A stretch of 64,000 bases of DNA, taken from positions 53,508,352 to 53,572,351 of the forward strand of contig NC_085873.1 in the NCBI RefSeq assembly GCF_034702125.1, given 5' to 3'. Shown here in pieces: positions 34,957 to 45,285 of this stretch; the first letter of the stretch is position 1, and each line of letters begins with the position of its first letter. Source of the stretch: Engraulis encrasicolus (lineage: Eukaryota > Chordata > Actinopteri > Clupeiformes > Engraulidae). A program made the translations under genes and the position numbers. The notes under the pieces are model-generated. The model saw nothing but the letters and a program-made list of their open reading frames with translations, ran no database searches and had not been told where the DNA came from.

Positions 34957-35257
34957 TTAAGAAAAAAACACACCTGCTATGATTTTTACATGTTTTTAAT
35001 TTTGTGATGCTGGTTGAACGGCCTTGCCCTGAAACTTGTCTTGCCATGATGATCTCATTCCACACTAGTACTAACTATCACAAATACACAATCCCACAAC
35101 TGTATATAAACCATGGCAGTGTGGTTGAAATACACAATCCCGAAGCTGTATTCTCCATACCACATAGTATTTGTGGTACTTGCCTACTTCAGTTAAGGGC
35201 AACATGACTAAAGAATGATGCCAGTTATTTTTCGTTGTTATCTTTGAAATATTTAAA

Positions 35258-35780
35258 TGTTTGAAAAACACAATCCCCCAAGGTTAGTCGCCTTACCACA
35301 AAACAAGTGTTTGTGTTGCTTGCCTAATATATCTAAGAGTGATGGCCATTATTGGTCCTAGTTGGTGTTGAAATGTTTTCTTTATTTTGAACAAAGGGCG
35401 TTTTTGAGATGTGTAGTCTATCTCAATTGACCTTTGTGTATGTGTGCACTGTCTCAATTGGCGCCGTACAACAGGCTTCGGAGCTTGTGAGGCAAAGCAC
35501 TCAAAGCACTTTGAGTCAACTTCATAGTTGTGCTATTTTGCTATTTAAATAGATTTTGTATTGGACTGTATTGTATCCGTTAGAAAAATATGTTTGAAAA
35601 ACACAATCCCTCAAGGTTAGTTGCCTTACCACAAAACAAGTTACCTGTTATATCTTAGAGTGATGGGCATTATTGTTCCTAGTTGAAATGTTTTCTTTAT
35701 TTTGTACAAAGGGTGCCTTTGAGATGTGTAGCCCTCAATTCATCTTTTTGTGTGTTTGTACTGCCTCCGGAGCTTGTGTG
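35258..35780. repeat. Direct duplication of about 190 bp
   Basis: Segments 35258-35450 and 35588-35780 share 'tgtttgaaaaacacaatccc', 'aaggttagt.gccttacc', 'gaaatgttttctttatttt' and 'gagatgtgtag'. They are separated by about 140 bp. A weaker third relative may lie at about 35120-35255. Confidence 0.75.
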
Positions 35781-35832
35781 TGTGTGCGTGCGTGCGTGCG
35801 TGTGCGTGTGCGTGTGTGTGTGGTGTGTGTGT

Positions 35833-35878
<46 letters not shown>

Positions 35879-35942
35879 TGTGTGTGTGTGTGTGTGTGTT
35901 TGAGTGTGTGTTTGAGTGTGTGTTTNAGTGCGTGCGTGCGTG
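35780..35942. repeat. GT-rich tract with one unresolved base
   Basis: GT, GTGC and GTTTGA units form a low-complexity run. Position 35926 is an N, the only ambiguous base seen in the window. Confidence 0.9.
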
Positions 35943-36000
35943 TGAAAGTACTTAAAGTGAACTTCATAGTTGTGCCTTATAAATGCATGTTGTACTGTAC

Positions 36001-36162
36001 TGTACTGTACTGTATTTGTAGGTCCCTACAAGATCATATATTGTGCTATATAAATACTTGTTGTATTGTACTGTATTGTATTTGTAGGTCCCCACAAGAT
36101 CACATAATGTACTACATAAATGCATGTTGTATTGTACTGTGTGTAGGTCCCCACAAGATCAA
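36001..36162 (+). repeat. Tripled 3' splice site of the DOCK exon at 36147
   Basis: Three copies of a roughly 60-bp unit, each containing a T-rich stretch, an AG and the first bases of the exon ('gtcccYacaagatca'), start their exon-like parts at 36022, 36088 and 36147. Only the last continues into the coding sequence. Using the first two would add 125 or 59 nt and shift the frame. Confidence 0.88.
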
Positions 36163-36231
36163 GTTCATACCTGAGATGGTTGGTGCGATCCTTGAGATGA
36201 CGCTGGACGCAGACAGCATTGTAGAAGGCTT
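36147..36231 (+). CDS. dock1: DOCK1-like exon, start of DHR-2 region (3' end uncertain)
   Basis: After acceptor 'gtgtag' the exon supplies two bases of a split codon and then PHKIKFIPEMVGAILEMTL, a block almost invariant in DOCK1/2/5. The following residues (DADSIVEGL, then TAA) do not match the expected IPE-ELRKAT continuation. Possible donors are 'gtagaa' at 36221, which would end in phase 0, and the better 'gtaagc' at 36232, which would end in phase 2. Because the exon enters in phase 1 and exon 9637-9715 leaves in phase 0, at least one exon between them is missing from view. The 3' end given is the stronger donor. Confidence 0.75.
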
Positions 36232-36339
36232 GTAAGCACAGGCTTTCATGGGAAGTTAACCTCGTATGTCTTAAGTTCTGACAGCTGTTTTGCTGCCACC
36301 CTGGCCCCGTGGTCGCTCCCTCTGACTGTAGTGCAGTGG

Positions 36340-36789
36340 TTTGGAGCAGGAGTGGAGTGGTGGTGGGGGGGGGGGGGTGTATGAGAGGGGGTGTTGGAGC
36401 AGGAGTGGGGTGATGTGGGGTGGGGGGTGTAGGGATATGAGAATTGGGGGGTTGGAGCAGGAGTGGGCTGGGGGGGGGTATGAGAGGGGGAGTTGGAGCA
36501 GGAGTGGGGGTCGGGGGGGGTGGTGTGAATATGAGAATTGGGGGGTTGGAGCAGGAGTGGGGTGTATGGGGGATTGTGGTTTGTGCTGCTGAGCACGAGT
36601 GATGTGGGGTGGGGGTATGTGAGGGGGGGTTGGAGCAGGAGTGGGGGTGATGGGGGCCGACAGGTGGTGGGCAAACGGGGCCAGGATGAGAGGGAGCCAA
36701 GAATTGGGTTGTCAACACATTGTGTGTATTGCATGGGGTGCCCTTTCAGATGACTTTGTCCCGGGCCTGGCCAATGCTGTTAGCGGCCC

Positions 36790-36826
<37 letters not shown>

Positions 36827-36869
36827 GTGTGTGTGTGTGTGTGGTGTGTGTGTGTTTGTGTTGACTGTG

Positions 36870-36916
<47 letters not shown>

Positions 36917-37070
36917 GGGGGGGGGGGGGGGGGTTGTGCTTGGGCTGGAGTGGGGGGGGGGGGTTGTGCTTGGGCTGGACGGGGGGGGGGGGGGGTTGTG
37001 GTTTGTGCTGGGGATATAAGGGGGGGGGTGTATGAGAGGGGTATGAGGGGATGGTTGTGGTTTGTGCTGC
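36340..37070. repeat. G-rich minisatellite and GT tract
   Basis: About five imperfect units with 'ggagcaggagtggg' and long G-runs (36340-36650) are followed by a second copy of the 6088-6213 dispersed repeat (36655-36787), a GT tract (36792-36915) and two 'gggttgtgcttgggctgga' units with runs of 9-17 G. The + strand has strong G-quadruplex potential. Confidence 0.85.
36655..36787 (+). repeat. Dispersed repeat, copy 2
   Basis: Similar to 6088-6213, in the same orientation, sharing 'gagagggagcc.agaattgg', 'cattgtgtgtattg' and 'ccctttcagatga'. Identity estimated by eye at about three quarters. Confidence 0.6.
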
Positions 37071-37139
37071 TGCTGCTGCTGCTTCTGCTGAGCTCAGCAC
37101 TCGTCTCTCTCTGTGTAAAGTGATGCAGCATGCAGCCGC

Positions 37140-37218
37140 CATGTTCAATCAGGTGCCTGGCCTGTGGCTCTCCCTCTCCCTCAGACCCCATCACTCTCTC
37201 CATCCCTCTCTCTCTCTG

Positions 37219-37296
<78 letters not shown>

Positions 37297-37493
37297 TCTC
37301 CCTTAACCCCCTTGCCAACTCTTGACTTTTCCCCTCTCCTCTCCTCTATTCTTCTTCTCTGCCTCTCTCCTCTCCTCTCCTCTCCTCTCCTCTCCTCTAT
37401 TCTTCTCTGCCTCTCTACTCTCCGCTCCTCTGACACCATGTGTCTCTCTTTCTTTGTTTTTGTTTTCTCCTGCTCTCCATCCACTCCCAATAT

Positions 37494-37566
<73 letters not shown>

Positions 37567-38384
37567 TCTCTCTCTCTCCCCCACCCCTCTCTCTCTCTCT
37601 CTCTTACTCCTTTGTTACACCTTCCTTTCTCTCATTTCTTTACTTTCCCTCTGCCCCCATCAATCTCTCTCTTTCTCTTTCTCTCTCTCTCTCTAGCACA
37701 GGCACATGCACTTTATCTATCTGTCTCTCCCCCACACACATATACACACTTTTTTCTCTCTATTTCTCCTTCTCAATCTTGCTAAGTCTTGCTATCTTGC
37801 CCTGTTTCTCCCCATCCCTATTATTGTCCCATGTAACTGTCCCCTCTCCTTTGTCTCCTCTGTCCTGTCCCCTCTCTCCTCTCTCCTCTCCCCTGTCTCC
37901 TGTCTCCTCTCTCCTACCTCCTCTGTCTCCTGTCCCCTCTCTTAAAGTGGTACAGTAGGCCATTCTCTTAAAGTAGTGTCGAGAGGTGAAGCCTGGACTA
38001 ATACTGTACAACCGTCTGTCAGAGAGTGAAGGCAACCCTCTTATTCCCCACAGTGGAATGTGATCAATTTACTTTGGCTCAATCCCCCCCCCCCCCCCCC
38101 GAACTGGGTTGTAGCCTTCTCCTGCCCCCCCCTCTCTCTATCTCTTATTCTCTATGTCTAACTGTTTCCCTCTCTCTCACCCCCTTGCTCTCTATCTTCA
38201 TCTCTCCCCCTGCCCCCCCTCTCTCTCCCTCTCTCCTCCTACCTGCCTGCTGTTGTCTTTGACATCATGTCTTCTTTATTCCTTCCTTTCTGTATTCTCA
38301 CTCCACATCCTCTTCTTCTTTTTTATCTCCTTTCTTTATTTTCTCTCCTCCTCCTCCTCCTCCTCCTCCTCCTCCTCCTCCTCC

Positions 38385-38419
<35 letters not shown>

Positions 38420-38445
38420 CTGCTCCTCTTGGTTTCCTCTCCTGT
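37140..38445. repeat. Polypyrimidine-rich stretch with (CT)n, (CTCCT)n and (TCC)n
   Basis: About 1.3 kb is dominated by C and T on the + strand. It includes CT tracts at 37201-37290 and 37499-37562, CTCCT clusters near 37330-37400, a C-run at 38086-38100 and a TCC triplet tract at 38347-38430. Serine/leucine-rich frames across it are composition artefacts. It directly follows the G-rich block. Confidence 0.9.
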
Positions 38446-39200
38446 GTAGATCAATGGGCTCTGTCTCAGCACAAACTGCAACTCTCCTGCATCAGAGCTG
38501 GCAAATTGGGTGGTTATCACACCGTGAGCTCCAGTATATTTTATATGGTTACCATGTGCTGTGCTGTATCCAGGTGATAGTAGTGTATTTCATAGTAGTG
38601 TATTTCATATGGTTACCATGTGCTGTGCTGTACCCAGGTGATAGCAGGTTATCACACCGTGAGCGCCGGTATATTTTATATGTTTACCATGTAGCCTACT
38701 GTGCTGTTCATCCAGATGATAGCAGGTGCATGTATCACTGTCTGGGGAGGTCTGGTGGCCCTGCAAAGAATACAGAAACTATAAGCTGAACAGTTAGTGG
38801 TGTACCGGCTCACACTATAGAGAAAAACAGAAAGAGAGAGCTAGAAGGAGAGAGAGATAAATAGAGAGACAGAGAGAGAGATGTTTTGTACCAGGCCCCT
38901 TCTCTTCTCTCCTCTCCTCTTCACTCATGGCCAATTCCCTCCGGATGGGAAAGAAGGTTGAGAGTGCTGATGAACAGATTAATACAAACTGAAAAGCACT
39001 GGGGTTGAAAACGTGTGATTAAGAGTGGAGAGAGAGAGAGAGAGAGAAAGAGAGCTTGTTCAGATCATTTTACCAGAGCGAATGAGAAGATTGAAGAGAG
39101 ACAGAGACAAAGAGAGAGAGGGAGAGACGGAGAGTGAGAGATGGAGAAAGAGAGAGAGTCACTACTGATGAGTAATGAGAAACGATCACTGTGCTGATTA
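38446..39200. other. Intron, small duplications, no exon
   Basis: 'gtatattttatatggttacc' and related segments recur at 38533-38690. Short GA-rich runs lie at 38820-39160. A search by eye for the missing DOCK1 segment found nothing convincing. Confidence 0.5.
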
Positions 39201-39202
39201 TT

Positions 39203-39432
39203 ATTTATGCCTTTATGTCTAATTACAGTTTGATATATACATTATTATTATATTATTATATAATTTATGCCTTTATGTCTCTGTGTCTAATTCCAGTTTG
39301 ATATATATTGTTATTATTACATTATTATTATTATTTATGCCTTTATGTCTAATTACAGTTTGATATGTATATTATTAATATTATATTATTATTATTTATG
39401 CCTTTATGTCTCTGTGTCTAATTCCAGTTTGA
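39203..39432 (+). repeat. Fourfold 3' splice site of the DOCK exon at 39428
   Basis: Four copies of 'tttatgcctttatgtct' followed by 'aattMcag' and the exon's first bases TTTGA start their exon-like parts at 39229, 39297, 39359 and 39428. Two copies carry an extra 'ctgtgtct' and alternate with two that lack it, so the array is a doubled dimer. Only the last copy continues as TTTGAGAACGAG. Confidence 0.88.
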
Positions 39433-39513
39433 GAACGAGATCATCACCAAGCTGGACCACGAGGTGGAAGGCGGTCGAGGAGACGAGCAGTACAAAGTCC
39501 TCTTCCAGAAAAT
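39428..39513 (+). CDS. dock1: DOCK1-like exon, DHR-2 lobe A
   Basis: An 86-nt exon from acceptor 'attccag' to donor 'gtatgg', phase 0 in and phase 2 out. It encodes [18 protein letters not shown] then [10 protein letters not shown], matching the helical lobe A of the DHR-2 exchange domain, which in DOCK proteins mediates dimerisation. Residue-level agreement with DOCK1 is near complete. The exon before it in other vertebrates should end in phase 0 with a methionine-containing block that is not found here. Confidence 0.93.
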
Positions 39514-39689
39514 GTATGGGAAACTTTTCTATGTAATTTCTTTATGTGATTTTTTTTTTGCACACCTCAGCTGACAGGTGCGCCTAACATGGCCCATGGG
39601 TCACTCAGCAGACAATTTCAAAGAGCTGACCGTTCGCTGCTTTTTTTAATACACAACGTTTCGGTTCTACTTACAGTATATATACTATA

Positions 39690-39970
39690 TATATTGTTTA
39701 CTAGTCTCCTAGAGCACTGCAGAAAGCATAAGTACTTGGTCTCACATGATATCGTGTTGTTTTGTGCTATGTGTGTTGACGTGCTGCTATGTGTTGTTGT
39801 TGTTGTTTACCAGTCTCCTAGAGCACTGCCGTAAGCATAAGTACTTGATGAAGTACCTCATATGATATTGTGCTCTGTTGTGCTATGTGTGTTGACGTGC
39901 TGCTATGTGTTGTTGTTGTTGTTGTTGTTTACCAGTCTCCTAGAGCACTGCCGTAAGCATAAGTACTTGG
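39690..39970 (+). repeat. Tripled 3' splice site and exon start (exon 39936)
   Basis: Units of 109 and 122 bp each contain a GTT-rich run, 'ta(c/t)(c/t)ag', then 'tctcctagagcactgc' and 'aagcataagtacttg' from the exon start. Exon-like parts begin at 39705, 39814 and 39936. The first is 231 nt upstream (in frame but reaching a stop) and the second 122 nt upstream (frameshift). Confidence 0.92.
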
Positions 39971-40092
39971 CCAAGAGCGGCGAGAACTTTGTGACGCTGG
40001 TGGTGCGTCTTCTGGAGCGTCTCCTTGACTACCGGACCATCATGCACGACGAGAACAAGGAGAACCGCATGAGCTGCACCGTCAACGTCCTG
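39936..40092 (+). CDS. dock1: DOCK1-like exon, DHR-2 lobe A
   Basis: A 157-nt exon from 'accag' to 'gtgagc'. The first base completes an isoleucine codon from the previous exon, followed by 52 codons: [16 protein letters not shown] near the start, [18 protein letters not shown] in the middle and MSCTVNVL at the end. This is a highly conserved part of lobe A. The exon ends in phase 0 and joins 44326-44366 without disturbance. Its first 30 or so bases are repeated twice upstream, yet the coding copy is intact. Confidence 0.95.
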
Positions 40093-40286
40093 GTGAGCAA
40101 TGACCCATCCACACATACGATACGATTACACTTAAATCGAAACCACAACCCTTGAGCTACAAGTCTTCCCTTTGCCTACCCATGGCAGCATTTCAAACAC
40201 TACCAGACAACATTTTTGAACGTCCTAAAAATTCCAATGATTTATTGCAGTTCAAGTGGTGCAAGTTCAATGAATGTGTTGAACTG

Positions 40287-41998
40287 GGGCCTATACTAAG
40301 AAGCTGTTTCAGGAGGAAACCAGGGCCTCGTTTCCCGATAACGATGGTTCTTAGCCTTACGTGTGTCGTTAACCAGTGATCCTACGAATGTTCTTAGATT
40401 TTCTACGACTGTTTCCCAAAGACATTCGTACATGAACGCGCGGATCATTCGTAGCGTCGCTCTTAAGGATCGCTGTCCATTTACGTGGTGCTGAAGTGTC
40501 CTCGGAGTGAACTGCGCCGTCATCTGCTGCTAAACCATTTACAAAAAGTAAGGCGTGTGTAAGTGTCAAAAGTTGCTCTCCATAAAAGGTGGAATACATT
40601 TGTAGCTGTTTGCAACTATTGATAGGAGTTATTGTTGGCAAATGAAATAAAATGCACACACAATGAAATCATGCAAAACTCCCAACTGACGGTAATAACC
40701 ATGAGCTACGCCGTTAAGACCCAGATAAAGCGCGTGCAGTTGGCTACTGCAGCTTAATAGGCCTATTTAAGAAGACAAGTAGGCCTAGTTGGAGTTCCAA
40801 ATTGGGATGCGCAAAGTTACAACCTCAAGGCGTTCAAGGCTTGACAACTGTCGGGAGCACGTCAGCATGCTGTTATGAAAAACAATGTCCATCAAAATTG
40901 ACACATCCCCTCGCTGCCTTTTTGTTATTGCTTAGCCTACTAGAGTCGGAATAGGGAGAGCAGAGCTTGGCACATGTGGTGAGCGGTGCGCAAAGTACCG
41001 TGCGCTCAAGGCTTTCACAACTGTGAGGACATTTTTGCACGGCAGTCTGCTGTTATTAAAACAAAAAATCTACACGAATCCCCATCGCTGCCTTTTTTGT
41101 CATAGCTTACCCTTCGCCTACAACTATCATGTATTTTCTGCATTGCCTCCCCTTTCTTAGGCTACTTGAAAATGAAAGAGTGTGCAACGACTCGCTGACC
41201 ATTTTTCTTTAAAAAAATATAAAACAAATAAAGTTTCATCACCACTCATCAACACTCTTGTCTCTGGTTTCCGAAGCCCCTTATTCATTTTGCCTTGTTC
41301 TTGTTCATGAAGCACCCACACAAATTATGATTTATCACAGTTTAATTATGCCCAGGTTTATCAAACACAGTCGAACTATTTTACTACCTGTAAAATATTT
41401 CCAAACACATTGCTTTTATTTTATAGGCCTACACATCCACAATTAATGTTACCTTCTTATTTTCGTTGCAGTGTCAACTGTGCTGCCATGATATTTACAC
41501 TCCCGTCTTAAAACATCAACTTGAAGTGCAAGTTTCCTCTTTTCCTATGGGTGTCTCCACTGTGCCATGCCACTCGCGTCTTAAAACAGCAATCTTATGC
41601 GCAGGTTTCTTCTTTTCCCTTCATATCCTGTGGGTGTCTCCACTGTGCCATGCCGCTACGATCAATCTTAGCGCGTTAAGACTACTCTAGACCACTCGTG
41701 GATTGCTCTTAGAGTTACGTGTCAACCTGCGATGGTTCTTAGCTAAGTTGGCTTTGGGAAACGCTCCGTGAGCTCTACGATGGTGTTACGTGTGAACTTA
41801 AGTAGCACGTAGCGTTAAGTAGTACTTAAGACCCTTTCGGAAACGAGGCCCAGGTTAAGTTAAGAGGTAAATCATCTACAAAAAGAGACTGGGGTCCTAA
41901 TTTCCTTAAGAAGTCCAGGACTCCAGGCTCTTCTATTAGATGATTTACCTCTTAACTTAACCTGGTTTCCTCCTGAACCACCTTCTTAGTATAGGCCC
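40287..41998 (+). mobile_element. PIF-Harbinger-like MITE, split by a second element
   Basis: The outer element has inverted ends GGGCCTATACTAAGAAG / CTTCTTAGTATAGGCCC and long complementary arms containing 'ggaggaaaccagg' and 'aagaggtaaatcat'. It is flanked on both sides by CTG (40284-40286 and 41999-42001), a CWG target duplication as reported for this superfamily. Without the insert it would be about 180 bp and almost wholly palindromic. Related fragments lie at 47566-47620 and 56893-56985. Confidence 0.75.
40324..41850 (+). mobile_element. Harbinger-like element nested in the MITE
   Basis: Inverted ends GGCCTCGTTTCC / GGAAACGAGGCC are flanked by CAG at 40321-40323 and 41851-41853. The interrupted MITE arm shows that the original target read 'aaaccaggttaag', so CAG is a true 3-bp duplication. 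The 1.5-kb interior has internal duplications (for example 40808-40944 against 40988-41112, and two 'ggtgtctccactgtgccatg' units near 41545-41655) and no transposase frame. It is non-autonomous. Confidence 0.75.
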
Positions 41999-42237
41999 CT
42001 GGTTAGGTAAGAACTGAAGTCATCCTCTTCAGCCATAGTATCAGCAGCATGTTGGTGTTCAACACTACACTGTAATATGTGTGTATGTCGTGCACAACCT
42101 GCATACACTGGGAGCTCCTTAATGTATATTTGTAATTAATGTGTCATGCAGATTGAAGGGGATTTATGCCACAAAAATATTCCTCACAAGACCATGGTAC
42201 CTAGTGATGACTCATCCACTCAGACTGTACTGTACTA

Positions 42238-42238
<1 letters not shown>

Positions 42239-42315
<77 letters not shown>

Positions 42316-42377
42316 TTGATTACTTTTATTTGGACCCAAGAGACAAGCATTAAGGTACAAGATCCAAATATTTTGGA

Positions 42378-42425
<48 letters not shown>
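42239..42425. repeat. Two (CA)n microsatellites
   Basis: CA tracts at 42239-42313 and 42381-42424 are separated by 67 bp of unique sequence. Confidence 0.95.
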
Positions 42426-42426
<1 letters not shown>

Positions 42427-42479
42427 CACAAAAGCACCCATGTCTCCCACAGACAGTATAACTCCAAAGGGCATTACAT

Positions 42480-43920
42480 CCTTTAGTTCAGTATAAGAGG
42501 CCTTTGACGGTAGCCCACCTGTAAAACCATTTGGAAAGTCATTTGGAAATGTTAGACAAATAATTACTCCAAATTAAAGTGGATTCACCCAGGACTCCGT
42601 CTATCAGCATGATTAGGCCTCTACGTCTGTGCTCTGTGGAGAAAAAAAGAAGACAGCAGCAATAACAGCCCATCGCTATAACAACGGCCCCAAGCAAGCA
42701 CGCCTTGCACAAAATTGATCCCAGGTTAATCCCGATAAGGGACTCCAAATCGTATTTTTACACGCCATCAGACAAAGGGAGACAGCAGTCGACAGCTCTG
42801 CGCCGCATTTATTAACCTGTGATCACACTGGGAGTTCATCTCGGAAGGGAAGGGCCTCGGCGTGCAATGCAGCGCACAGTGACATTTGAGCGAGGACGCT
42901 ATGAAATGTCAATATACCTTTTAAACAGTCTGATACGGAGCCTGTGAGGCCGCTAGAGCCCCTCTTTTTTATTTTTTGTAAACTGATTTTGTAAGCTGAT
43001 TTTAGTTTTAATGCATTGCTTAATTTCAATATCTGTTTCATCATACCTGGTTTTGCCACCCACAGGAATTGGCATAGTGTTCTAATATCATATTGTTTTA
43101 AGGTTAGAGTATGTAATGTTATTTGTTTGTTTTCCAAATGTATGATTCCCATTACCAAATTTGATATTTTCATAAATATTTACTCTGTAATAAACATTCA
43201 CTGGTCTGACCAAAGTACAGAGAGTTTTGTAGCCAAAGATGTCTATTAGGAAAAAATGCTGGAAATTCAAAATGGCGCACATGGAAAATATCCACCTGTT
43301 CATGTATGAAGTGTAATTTTCCCAGTTGGAATTAATACTTAGAAGATGCTGGTGGTAAGTATGAATGGGCAACAGAAGTTCTGCAAATAAACTAGTAAAT
43401 ATGACATATTCTACCATTAAAATAAACAAATGAACAAGTATTAATTTTAACTGGCAACCCATAGCAGGAATTGTAAGCTATGCACAGTGTTGATATGTAC
43501 TGTGGATGACTTGCTATTTAACTGAACTGTTGCATCCCTCAAGTTTTTTACCACGTCCATAAAAAAGCATTAAAGCGTCAATTATCAACACTGCATTTAA
43601 TCCCCTCTCACCTGCTCCAAGTCAGAAACTCGCTTTCTCGCTCATACCCACCATCTGCCCCAATCACCCCCTATCTTCGTCGTCTCGATCATTTTATCCA
43701 GGATTCTGCCCTCACGCCTCCTTGGTACAGTCCGCTCAGAGCTCGCACAGTATTCACGGGCGCGGGTATTGTCCGAGCTCTCAGTTGTAGCCCCGTACTC
43801 CCGAGCTCACGCATCGTCTTTTAATCATAGCCAACATTGGGCTCGGCAGTAATTTCAGCACCATGGCCAGCGGCCTTGCCCAATACGCTATTTTCGCTGT
43901 TTGCCTTTTAACTCCTGATT
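42480..43920. other. Intron, no feature recognised
   Basis: Mixed-composition sequence without repeats, coding borders or motifs that I could identify. Confidence 0.5.
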
Positions 43921-43921
43921 C

Positions 43922-44060
43922 TTCAAGTGCAGTGGTCCAGCGACCCCGTAAAGCACTTTCATGATTCCACGAGTTCAGTGGTCCAGCGACCCCGTAAAGC
44001 ACTTTCATGATTCCACGAGTGCAGTGGTCCAGCGACCCCGTAAAGCACTTTCATGCGTGG
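43922..44060. repeat. 43-bp minisatellite, three copies
   Basis: The unit contains 'agtggtccagcgaccccgta' and 'aagcactttcatgattccac'. The third copy is truncated. It lies about 270 bp before the next exon. Confidence 0.85.
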
Positions 44061-44325
44061 ACAGCGGTTCTCCTGCGAGAAACCCACGATCACGAGAAGC
44101 CCGTTCTCCAGCGAGAACGAAGATGTATGCATACATAGGCTACTGAATTCTAATTTCAGATAGCGCACTTATGAAAACAACTATGTATAAACAAACACAC
44201 ACATACATTTCTTTTACCCCACTCTCTTTCTGTAGCATGTGTACTATTCAACATGTATTCCAGTTCTTCTGCAAGGTTAACGACACACAATCTCACAGTT
44301 TCGTTTTATTTTTATTTCTCTCCAG

Positions 44326-44366
44326 AACTTCTACAAAGAGATCGAGAGAGAAGAGATGTACATCAG
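44326..44366 (+). CDS. dock1: DOCK1-like micro-exon, DHR-2 lobe A
   Basis: A 41-nt exon between 'ctctccag' and 'gtaaga', entering in phase 0 and leaving with two bases of an arginine codon. It encodes NFYKEIEREEMYI, matching DOCK1 (DOCK2/5 differ here). The exon is too short to be found without homology and depends on the flanking exons for its phase, which agree on both sides. Confidence 0.93.
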
Positions 44367-45092
44367 GTAAGACCCTTTGCCACTTCACCCTCATCTTTGC
44401 CATTTTGTATTCATGTATTCAACTGGATGTCTTTCAGATTGCCATCCCAGCGGAGTCTAGTTCCTGTAGGACAGTCAGGATTATTAACTGTAGACATAAA
44501 GTGTATATCTCTATGACTGGGTGTATTATGCCGGCCGCCAAATGTATTTTGGAGGACAGTGTTAGGGACGATACATTCCCCTGACCTCCCCGCGCTTCAA
44601 ATCAGACAGAAATGTTACTGAACAATAAGATCATTTTGTGCTGCTTTAATGTCGCCAGCATTGGCAATAAAAATGCAAATCCGTGTGAAGACTGAGGGAG
44701 TTATGGCTTCCTGGGGTACTCTTGCTCTGTTTGTTAATCTCACGTTTCACCCCCAAATTTCAACTTAATTACACCCAAGAGGGATAACGGGTAAATGGTG
44801 CTTTGCTTAAACACGCTGGAACCCATTCACCTGGAGACAGCCAGGTAAGGTTGAGTGGGGAACAGTTGTAAAGGCCCATTACTCACCATTCTATCATAAT
44901 GGGGTCAGTAACCTACCCCGGTAAGATTAACTTGTAACTTTTTACTTTGTCAGCAAAAGACCATTAGAACAAATACATTAGAACAAATGAGTGGTGCTGT
45001 GTTTGATTCATTGTTATCCACATTGTAACCAGCCCTGTAGTGTCTGGTTCATGGGTGGATGGGGACTGTCATTGGTTACGTTGGGTTGATTG

Positions 45093-45216
45093 TGATTGTC
45101 TGTTCTCCCCTTAGGTACCTGTACAAGCTGTGTGATTGTCTGTTCTCCCCTTAGGTACCTGTACAAGCTGTGTGATTGTCTGTTCTCCCCTTAGGTACCT
45201 GTACAAGCTGTGTGAC
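45093..45216 (+). repeat. Tripled 40-bp 3' splice site unit (exon 45195)
   Basis: Three perfect 40-bp units contain 'tgtctgttctccccttag' and then the exon's first 20 bases. Exon-like parts begin at 45115, 45155 and 45195. Use of either upstream AG reads into a stop within the next unit. The near-perfect identity of the copies suggests a recent event. Confidence 0.95.
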
Positions 45217-45285
45217 CTCCACAAAGAGTGTGACAACTACACTGAAGCTGCATACACACTGCTGTTACATGCCAAGCTACTTAAG
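45195..45285 (+). CDS. dock1: DOCK1-like exon, DHR-2 lobe A
   Basis: A 91-nt exon from the third of three identical 'ccccttag' acceptors to donor 'gtaatg'. Its first base completes the arginine codon of the preceding micro-exon, followed by 30 codons, [20 protein letters not shown] and then [10 protein letters not shown]. This is one of the most conserved segments of the DOCK-A subfamily. It leaves in phase 0 and continues into 50303-50422. Confidence 0.95.

Noticed and set aside
37098..37132. 'gtgatgcagcatgcagccgcc' after an AG as the missing DOCK1 exon (a Met-Gln match in one frame)
   Set aside because: Only two or three residues agree, the upstream acceptor lacks a good pyrimidine tract next to AG, and the phase does not fit the neighbours.
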